Below are positions 58,447 through 64,000 of a stretch of 64,000 nt of DNA, one piece after another. The DNA comes from 54-19 sp038210655 (GTDB lineage Bacteria > Chloroflexota > Chloroflexia > Chloroheliales > Chloroheliaceae), in assembly GCA_038210655.1 (NCBI GenBank), contig JBBQWM010000002.1, forward strand, positions 1-64,000, given 5' to 3'. The first letter of the stretch is position 1; each line of letters starts with the position of its first letter. The notes beneath the pieces were generated by a model that did no database searches, had not been told where the DNA came from, and saw only the letters and a program-made list of their open reading frames with translations. The position numbers were made by a program, and so were the translations under genes.

Positions 58447-58703
58447 CTCCTCCACACGACTGCCTACGAGGTTAGCTGCTGGGTGCGGGTTGTGGAAGAG
58501 CCGGTCGGCAGTTTGGCCTGATATAGCCAATTGCCAATTGCCACTTTACTTTTACCCTACACCGAGCTTTTTTTTGGCTTGCGCCACTTACGCCGGGCGA
58601 TTCACCCCATTGTTGTAAACCTCACACCTTATAAACGTTAGGAGCGCTTATAAAGTTTTACGGTTTGGTTCCCCCGTTTTCAATTACAGAAATTCGGCGT
58701 TCC
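58444..58703 (-). promoter_or_regulatory. c-di-AMP (ydaO-yuaA) riboswitch
   Basis: On the minus strand the conserved ydaO blocks occur in order: GCCGAAT near the 5' end, CGGGGGAACC (58667-58676), TGGGGTGAATC (58599-58609), then CCGCACCCAGCAGCTAACC followed by TCGTAGGC (58462-58488). The final blocks are enclosed by the helix CTCTTCCACA / TGTGGAGGAG (58445-58502). This matches the aptamer that binds c-di-AMP. Spacing is enlarged by an extra hairpin between the first two blocks. A TTGACT/TATGAT promoter (58897-58924) lies about 190 bases upstream. Confidence 0.92.
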
Positions 58704-58901
58704 TGGTAATCCGAGTTGTTATTAATAACAGTACTGTCTAACATTCCGACGGTGTGTAGGTCATTCTACACTTCTAAGCAAGTTTCAAAGATTACGAAGA
58801 CTATAGCTGATCGCATCTTACTTAATCTATTATAGACGCTATCTCTTACGATCTACCTTACGAGCGGCTATAATTATCTAAATGCTATCGATTATATCAT
58901 A

Positions 58902-58924
58902 TAGCACAATTCAGGCCAGTCAAT
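58902..58924 (-). promoter_or_regulatory. Promoter upstream of the riboswitch
   Basis: Minus strand TTGACT (58919-58924), a 16-bp spacer and TATGAT, overlapping a second TATAAT. It gives a leader of about 650 nt to the gene at 58243, unusually long even with a riboswitch. Confidence 0.45.
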
Positions 58925-58970
58925 GGACTAATGGCCTAAAAAACGCTAACTTCACTTTGTATTAATTTTA

Positions 58971-60128
58971 TCAAAACGTAAGCCGATTGGCGGATTGACG
59001 GGCGCTTTCGAGGGCTGCCTGGGCCGTTCCACCGGGAGCCAGGGCCGTCACATGACCGAGCTTGCGACCGGGCCGCGCTTCGGCTTTGCCGTAGAGGTGG
59101 ACACTGGCCCCTGGAACAGCCAACGCTTCGCTTAGACCGTCCGGCCCGCCCTTACGCCGGTTCTGGCCCAACAAGTTGACCATCGCTGCCGGGGCGATCA
59201 AATTAGTCGAGCCAAGCGGCAAATCTAAAATAGCCCGTAGCAAATTGTCGAACTGGCTGCTGGGGCAGGCTTCGATGGTATAATGACCGCTATTGTGGGG
59301 GCGGGGAGCCAATTCGTTGATTAGCACTTTGTCCCCAACCAAAAATAGTTCGACCCCAAAGACTCCTACGCCCTGGATCGCCTCGATTGCGCCCTGAGCT
59401 ATTTCGAGCGCCCGGCGATTGACCGACGCTGGCACATCCGCCGGAGCTATCACGGTATGGCAGATATGATTTTGCTGGGTAGTCTCGACCAGAGGATAGA
59501 GCGCGACCTCTCCGCCCGGTCGTCGGGCGACCATCACCGCTAACTCTCGCTCGAAAGGCACAAAGGCTTCGACCATCAGCCCGGCCCCCAATTCGGCAAA
59601 GGCGGCCTGAATATCCTGGGGGCCATCCAATTTGCGGTTGCCTTTGCCGTCATAGCCGTTGCGCCGGGCCTTGAGGATCAAGGGCCAGCCGTGTTGAGTG
59701 GCAAAATCGGTTACATCCTGAGCGGTCTCGACCGTCGCAAAAGGCGGGACAGGCAGACCGTTCATACCCAGTACCTGTTTTTGGCGGGCCTTGTCCTGTA
59801 CCAGCCTTAAGGTCAGAGCCGAAGGGTAGACTGGTAGACCGCTGGCTTCCAATCTTTGCAAGACTTCGGTATCGACAAATTCATTTTCGAGCGTGATAAC
59901 ATCACAACTGCGAACCAGGGCCTCGATTACGTCCGGGTCGTTCCATTTGCCGACAATCTCAAAAGCCGCGATTTGACCTGCCGGGCTATCCTCTTCGGCT
60001 TCTACCACCGCTATTTTGATATTGAGTCGGTTGGCCGCTTCGACCGTCATACGGGCTAATTGTCCGCCGCCCAGGATACCGATGGTTACATTTGGTAATT
60101 TCGATTTTAGATTCATTTTCAGATTCAT
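58971..60128 (-). CDS. purK: N5-carboxyaminoimidazole ribonucleotide synthase PurK
   Basis: A 385-residue ATP-grasp enzyme that carboxylates AIR with bicarbonate in purine synthesis. Motifs: IGILGGGQLARMTVEAA at the N-terminus, ITLENEFVDTEVL, WPLILKARRNGYDGKGN (ATP-grasp Lys and loop), VEAFVPFERELAVMVAR, ELAPRPHNSGHYTIEAC and the C-terminal YGKAEARPGRKLGHVTA. The PurE partner is not in the window. It is divergent from the PadR gene, 84 bp apart. Confidence 0.95.
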   Translation of the reverse strand: MNLKMNLKSKLPNVTIGILGGGQLARMTVEAANRLNIKIAVVEAEEDSPAGQIAAFEIVGKWNDPDVIEALVRSCDVITLENEFVDTEVLQRLEASGLPVYPSALTLRLVQDKARQKQVLGMNGLPVPPFATVETAQDVTDFATQHGWPLILKARRNGYDGKGNRKLDGPQDIQAAFAELGAGLMVEAFVPFERELAVMVARRPGGEVALYPLVETTQQNHICHTVIAPADVPASVNRRALEIAQGAIEAIQGVGVFGVELFLVGDKVLINELAPRPHNSGHYTIEACPSSQFDNLLRAILDLPLGSTNLIAPAAMVNLLGQNRRKGGPDGLSEALAVPGASVHLYGKAEARPGRKLGHVTALAPGGTAQAALESARQSANRLTF

Positions 60129-60212
60129 CTTTAGACCCAGACTTTTTAGTTTTGACTATTGCTAACTTGCACTATAATACCATTATCTTAATTTGAAAGC
60201 GATAAGGATAAG

Positions 60213-60836
60213 ATGAGCCTGAAATATGCTTTGCTAGGGCTGCTGGCCCAGCAGCCCCGGCACGGATACGACTTGAAGCACAGCTTTGAGATCAATTTTA
60301 GCCAGATGCGGCTGCTTAACGCCGGGCAGATTTACACGACCCTGGCCCGCTTGACCACCGAAGGGTTGGTTAGTAGCGAAACAGTCGAGCAGAAGAATTC
60401 GCCTGCCAAAAAAGTTTTTAGTCTGACCGAAGCAGGCCAGCAACACCTGATGACCTGGTTGGCGCTGCCGGTCGAGAATACGGTTGAGCCAGTACATAGC
60501 GAGTTTTTTATCAAGCTGATGGTACACGCCCTGGTCATCGGCAGCCAGACCGACGGAGCCGGCAGCCGAACCATGATCGAGCAACACCGCCAACAGTTCC
60601 GGCAAGACCTGGGCGATTTGCGCCGGATACGCCTGCACCTCTCGTTGGTGATAGCCCCTGGTGAAGCCGACCCGCGTTCGTCCCAGGATCAGGAGTCGAG
60701 CGAAATCCGTGTTTTGTTAATCGAGGGGGCTATCCTGCATCTGGAAGCCGATTTGCACTGGCTTGACCTGATCGAAGCCCGTCTCGACCGCCTCCTGACC
60801 CAGCGCAAGGAGATACGGACGGCACAGGCTGAGTGA
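60213..60836 (+). CDS. PadR-family transcriptional regulator
   Basis: A 207-residue regulator. The N-terminal winged helix starts at once (MSLKYALLGLLAQQPRHGYD, with AGQIYTTLARLTTEGLV as recognition helix and wing, and AKKVFSLTEAGQQHL). The C-terminal Vir_C-like helical domain (about 95-205) forms the dimer. AAGGATAAG precedes ATG 60213. Divergent to purK and convergent with the CMD gene; the target is unknown and could be itself or a transporter elsewhere. Confidence 0.9.
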   Translation: MSLKYALLGLLAQQPRHGYDLKHSFEINFSQMRLLNAGQIYTTLARLTTEGLVSSETVEQKNSPAKKVFSLTEAGQQHLMTWLALPVENTVEPVHSEFFIKLMVHALVIGSQTDGAGSRTMIEQHRQQFRQDLGDLRRIRLHLSLVIAPGEADPRSSQDQESSEIRVLLIEGAILHLEADLHWLDLIEARLDRLLTQRKEIRTAQAE

Positions 60837-60866
60837 GGCTAAAAGCAAAGTTATAAAGCGGCAGTA

Positions 60867-61412
60867 CTACTTCCGTTTCCACAAACCTTGCGAAGGGATG
60901 CGTAGAGCGCGGTTGAACTTGCTGGAAGCGTTCTCCCAAGCTATCACTTCGGTCAGTTCGACCAACTCATCCTCGTTGTAGAAATGGCGCAACCGCTCGA
61001 AAAGCTCGTCGCTTACTTCGCGACCGGTGATCGTCATGCACTCGGCGTATTCGAGGCTCACCCGTTCGACTTCATCATAAAGCGGGCTGGTGGCGTATTC
61101 AGCCAGCGCCAGGATTTTCGCGTCCGAGACACCCAGTTCGCTACTCACGGCAGCGTTGATGTCCTGTCAGAACTCACAACTGTTGATCGCGGCCACCCGC
61201 CGGTTGATGAGGCTTTGTAGCTTTGGGTCGATCAACCCGGAAGCATCGATCCCCGTCCACATCCCGCGCACTCCTCGGAAGATGGTGGGTCGCCGGGCAT
61301 AGACCAAATGGTTGAGCAAAGGCGCTCCCCATTTTTTGGTCTGAGCCTCGAAGACCTGCCGGATATACTGCTCTTGAACTTTGGTGGGGTCTACCCCTTC
61401 GATACGTGCCAT
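60867..61412 (-). CDS. Carboxymuconolactone decarboxylase/AhpD-like protein, candidate selenoprotein (CxxU)
   Basis: A 181-residue protein if UGA at 61167-61169 is read as selenocysteine. The upstream part (ATG 61412, AGGAGG site) ends ...RRVAAINSCEF, and the frame continues after UGA with QDINAAVSSELGVSDAKI and runs 99 codons to a normal C-terminus. In this family the motif is CEFCxDI, so UGA replaces the second redox Cys (Cys79, Sec82). A hairpin directly follows: GACATC 61163-61158 / GGTGTC 61133-61128 with inner CGCT / AGCG and a 9-nt loop holding GU. A simple nonsense mutation is the alternative. Confidence 0.7.
61128..61163 (-). promoter_or_regulatory. Putative bacterial SECIS hairpin
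   Basis: A stem of 6 bp (GACAUC / GGUGUC), an internal loop, then 4 bp (CGCU / AGCG) closing a 9-nt apical loop GCCGUGAGU. The loop begins 16 nt after the UGA, close to the spacing bacterial SelB needs. It lies within the coding sequence, as expected for bacteria. Confidence 0.5.
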
Positions 61413-61562
61413 CGGCTTATCCTCCTATTTTGTCTTATAAAGCTAAATGTAAGAGACAGCTTATTATAAGCTTGCCCACTTTCCTGTCACTGTACCAGAT
61501 AACTACCAGACTTAGGCCAATTTACCTACTTTTACCCTCGTGTTGCACAGAAATTACCCCAG

Positions 61563-61658
61563 TATAATACTCCTGATTCTTAATACAGGACTGGTAAGTT
61601 CGCACAATTATGTTATAATCGTGAAGACACAAACTTGCGCCCGTCAGGTTACGGGCGC
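61563..61658 (+). promoter_or_regulatory. Promoter elements and leader hairpin before lipoprotein gene
   Basis: TATAAT at 61563-61568 and an extended -10 TGTTATAAT at 61611-61619, then a perfect 8-bp hairpin GCGCCCGT / ACGGGCGC (61637-61658) in the leader. No other content in 61413-61732. Confidence 0.45.
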
Positions 61659-61732
61659 GTATGGTTATGCTGATGTAATCAGGCCGGACGACTGGGCGGT
61701 GCAGATTAGGGGAGGAAGGTTTACTCGTACTG

Positions 61733-62299
61733 ATGGGTGTTTTAATTAAGGGAGGGCAGCGCGGTGCGTCTCGACTGGCCCTGGCAGTTTGTTTTTTACT
61801 AATGGGACTTTTGCTGGCTAGTTGTGGAAGTGAAGCGCCTAACGCTAACGATTTTAGCGCCCCCACTGCCCCTGCCGGGTTAATCGAAAAATCCGAGATC
61901 GCCAACGACGCAGATTTCCGTAGTAAGGTGCTTTCGCTCAATGACAAAAGTCTGGTCAACCAGGAACTCAAGGTCTATGTGACCGAAAAACCTGCCGGGG
62001 TGCAGCAATTTTACCGAGATGAGATGGGCAAGCGTGGCTGGAACAATGTCACCTCCAATATCATCAATAATGCTGAATTGGGTAGCAAAGGCGCGGTTGA
62101 CGCTTTTGAAAAATTCGTTGGGGGCGACGTTAACAAAAAACACGTCTTTGGTGTAATTATAGTATCTCCCGATACTACCAATAACCCGGTAGATCGTTTT
62201 CGGTCGGGCGAAAATCCAACCGTCCCAAAGGGTTACAGCGTAGTGATGACGGTTCAGGGTGCAACTGGTGTTCCAGCCCAGACCGTCACACCGAAGTAA
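61733..62299 (+). CDS. Lipoprotein of a small surface-protein family, unknown
   Basis: A 188-residue lipoprotein: a basic N-terminus, a hydrophobic stretch (LALAVCFLLMGLLLASC) with lipobox LLASC, a short linker, then a domain ending in VTEKPAGVQQFYRDEMGKRGWNNV (cited in part: VQQFYRDEMGKRGW). The motif V-x2-FY-x3-M-x3-GW is shared with the next two genes. GGAGGAAGG lies about 13 bases before ATG 61733, a little far. Function unknown. Confidence 0.7.
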   Translation: MGVLIKGGQRGASRLALAVCFLLMGLLLASCGSEAPNANDFSAPTAPAGLIEKSEIANDADFRSKVLSLNDKSLVNQELKVYVTEKPAGVQQFYRDEMGKRGWNNVTSNIINNAELGSKGAVDAFEKFVGGDVNKKHVFGVIIVSPDTTNNPVDRFRSGENPTVPKGYSVVMTVQGATGVPAQTVTPK

Positions 62300-62432
62300 G
62301 GCTTACAGCACTTTACAAAGGCATCAGCCAATTGCTATAGAGGTCGGCTAAAATATTTTATGATCTGAGCGCTTTCTCAAACTAACTACTGTCATTCTAA
62401 CGTCACACTTTTATTCTACAAGGAGTTATTCT

Positions 62433-63065
62433 ATGTCTAATTCTACTTCCGAGTCCAATCAAGTCAGTACGATGCCGCCACCCGATCCGGCTAATTTTCC
62501 GGCTACCTCTGCCGAGGGTGGCGAACAGGATGAGGTTAAAAAGCCTGATCTTAGCGGTCGCATCTTTTTTGCGGTAGTGGGCCTGATAGCCTTGCTGGTA
62601 GTCGTTGGGGCCGGGTTAGTTTTCTATGTTTCCGTGAGCAGCGCCAGTGGTCTGGGCGATTTGGCGGCCTATCCAGGGGCTGGTTATGTAAAAGTGCCGG
62701 ACAGCTTCACCAATCAGCTAAAAACCGACCTCAAGCCGCTCAATCTCAAGGCCGAAATTGAGCTAGGATTGGCTCACGACGATCTTGGCAAAGTACAGGC
62801 ATTTTATGCCAGTTCGATGAAGGAGAAGGGTTACGAGGCTGGTGCTATCGCCCCGGTGCAAGGTGGGCAGTTGTCCGGGTTGCTTCGCAGCTTTGGAAAC
62901 GGTATCAAAGTGTCGGTTTATAGCAAGAAGGACGCTCCTTTTCATTTTGTAATTGCCTCAACTTTGAGCGAAAAAACATCGACAACGGCTAATAGTGAGC
63001 TTGGCCTGAAATCCAAACCTGGCGATGTATTGATAATGTTGGTTAAGCTTCAGAATATTAAATAG
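62433..63065 (+). CDS. Membrane-anchored paralogue of the lipoprotein
   Basis: A 210-residue protein. A polar N-terminus of about 45 residues faces the cytoplasm, followed by one membrane helix (IFFAVVGLIALLVVVGAGLVFYV) and an outside domain with AAYPGAGYVKVPDSF and KVQAFYASSMKEKGYEAG, the same FY-x3-M-x3-G motif as its neighbours. AAGGAG precedes ATG 62433. No known family. Confidence 0.7.
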   Translation: MSNSTSESNQVSTMPPPDPANFPATSAEGGEQDEVKKPDLSGRIFFAVVGLIALLVVVGAGLVFYVSVSSASGLGDLAAYPGAGYVKVPDSFTNQLKTDLKPLNLKAEIELGLAHDDLGKVQAFYASSMKEKGYEAGAIAPVQGGQLSGLLRSFGNGIKVSVYSKKDAPFHFVIASTLSEKTSTTANSELGLKSKPGDVLIMLVKLQNIK

Positions 63066-63177
63066 CGCCAGAGTGCTTCTAAGCGCTCCGACGGGTATTC
63101 AGCCAATCAGGATAATCTAACCGGTTGAGTTAGACCTCGGTTTGTACTTCCTTCAACTCGGTAGAGAGGAGTAATTT

Positions 63178-64000
63178 GTGAGCAATAATTACGGTAATTA
63201 TCCACCTTCGGATAACTCTAATCAAGGTCAGGGAGGCTATCCACCGCCTGCCGGTGGTAACGGCCCTTACGGACAACCGCCTCAACCGGGGTATGGACAA
63301 CCGCCTCAGCCCGGCTACGGACAACCCCAACCGGGGTATGGACAACCGCCTCAGCCCGGTTATGGACAACCCCAACCGGGGTATGGACAGCCGTCTCAGC
63401 CCGATTACGGGCAGCCACCCCAACCAAATTACGGGCCACCCCAGGCCCAGTACGGTGGTTATCAGGGTGGCCCACCGCCCACCCCGCCCAAGAAATCCAA
63501 TTCCACCCCTTTGATTTTGGGTGGTGTCGGTCTGGTAGCGGTGCTGGCCGTGATAATCGTGGCGGTGCTGGTGCTGGGTGGTAACAAGAACTCGGATACC
63601 AACAAGCAGGCCGTTTCTACCCCGGTCGCCAGCGTGACCAATGGCTCTAATGTTAGCGGGGTAACAACTACCAGTGCGGTAGCTACCACCAGCGCGGCTT
63701 CGACTACGAGCGCGGCGTTAGGAACCCGTACTTCGGCGGCTACCACCACCAGGGCGGCGGCGACTACCAGGGCGGGTGTAACTGCGGGTAGTACGACCGT
63801 AGGCGGAAATAAACCCCCAGTCTATCCGGGGGCGCGGTCGGCTGAACTTCCAGCGGCCTTGAAAAGTCAGTTTGCATCGTCCATCGATAGCAGCACGGTC
63901 AAAAATGCTAAAGTTGATGCTTATATAGTCAGTGGAACCAGCGACAAAGTCAAAAGCTATTACGAGACTGAATTCACCAAAGCGGGCTGGTCTGACTATA
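63178..64000 (+). CDS. Gly/Tyr/Pro/Gln-repeat membrane protein, third paralogue (truncated by window end)
   Basis: Starts at GTG 63178 with GAGGAG upstream and is open to the last base, so the C-terminus is missing. Residues about 30-95 are tandem PQPGYGQP repeats (18- and 24-bp DNA units). Then come a Pro-rich stretch, one membrane helix (LILGGVGLVAVLAVIIVAVLVL), a Thr/Ala/Ser linker and an outside domain with VYPGARSAELP and KVKSYYETEFTKAGW, homologous to the two preceding genes. The Pro/Tyr/Gln repeat would be cytoplasmic. Function unknown. Confidence 0.75.
   Translation, partial: MSNNYGNYPPSDNSNQGQGGYPPPAGGNGPYGQPPQPGYGQPPQPGYGQPQPGYGQPPQPGYGQPQPGYGQPSQPDYGQPPQPNYGPPQAQYGGYQGGPPPTPPKKSNSTPLILGGVGLVAVLAVIIVAVLVLGGNKNSDTNKQAVSTPVASVTNGSNVSGVTTTSAVATTSAASTTSAALGTRTSAATTTRAAATTRAGVTAGSTTVGGNKPPVYPGARSAELPAALKSQFASSIDSSTVKNAKVDAYIVSGTSDKVKSYYETEFTKAGWSDY

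Noticed and set aside
60867..61148. Short separate CMD gene or frameshifted pseudogene
   Set aside because: The two halves are in the same frame and joined by one UGA at the redox-Cys position, so a Sec codon (or a single nonsense mutation) explains it better than two genes or a frameshift.
63130..63475. Minus-strand frames with GLRRLSIPRLG-type repeats
   Set aside because: They are complements of the PQPGYGQP-encoding repeats of the plus-strand surface protein.
1..64000. rRNA or tRNA genes
   Set aside because: No cloverleaf with a GGTTCGA-type T-loop and matching acceptor stem, and no rRNA core sequence, was seen by eye. A dedicated tRNA scan could still find one.

Overview
The window most likely comes from a member of the Chloroflexota, and probably a chlorophyll-based phototroph. 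The strongest marker is a BciB-type 8-vinyl (bacterio)chlorophyllide reductase at 49797-51032. Supporting signs are lipoproteins with Thr/Ala-rich linkers, a secreted protein with repeats of the type I associate with Chloroflexota, and a very high load of small dispersed hairpin repeats. The genus is inference. No rRNA, tRNA or CRISPR array was seen.

Layout. 1-2000: a GNAT acetyltransferase and a secreted beta-helix-like protein. 2000-9720: a replicon-maintenance block with parA, parB and a 53-residue membrane protein. A 1231-residue TOPRIM/SF2-helicase replication protein faces them, followed by a gene-poor stretch with a candidate structured RNA, then an orphan Phd-type antitoxin. This could be the maintenance region of a second chromosome, megaplasmid or integrated element. 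10-20 kb: metabolic and housekeeping genes (radical SAM, two aldo/keto reductases, Uma2, D-threonine-aldolase-like enzyme, M20 peptidase). 20.3-26.6 kb: a complete branched-chain amino acid type ABC transporter in which permease LivM and ATPase LivG are fused. 27-35.3 kb: histidine phosphatase, APH-like kinase, macro-domain protein, HEAT protein, purQ, a DUF433 toxin-antitoxin pair lying between purL and purQ, and a PurS-PurL fusion. 35.3-37.3 kb: an attenuator-like leader with an 18-codon ORF ahead of small unknown genes. 37.4-42.1 kb: hydrolase, ABC exporter and APH-like kinase. 42.2-45.8 kb: phosphonate-type transporter phnDCE. 46-47.1 kb: DUF4395 protein and greA. 47.2-49.7 kb: an AT-rich graveyard of three RHS fragments separated by orphan, immunity-like genes. 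49.8-57.3 kb: bciB, a CrtC/lipocalin-like lipoprotein, a methyltransferase, an AAA ATPase + TOPRIM nuclease pair (defence-like) and an ABC-F protein. 57.7-58.9 kb: an unknown gene preceded by a clear c-di-AMP (ydaO) riboswitch. 59-61.4 kb: purK, a PadR regulator and a carboxymuconolactone decarboxylase/AhpD-like gene with an in-frame UGA exactly where the second redox Cys should be (CxxU), with a SECIS-like hairpin after it. 61.7-64 kb: three consecutive surface-protein genes sharing a small C-terminal motif; the last runs off the window.

The most noteworthy items are the candidate selenoprotein (60867-61412), the c-di-AMP riboswitch ahead of an unrecognised gene, the primase-helicase with a repeat element inserted in frame, the promoter-terminator-bounded RNA at about 9050-9162, the attenuator at 35756-36026, and a family of degenerate heptanucleotide repeats resembling cyanobacterial STRRs. 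All assignments come from reading the sequence; no database search was run.
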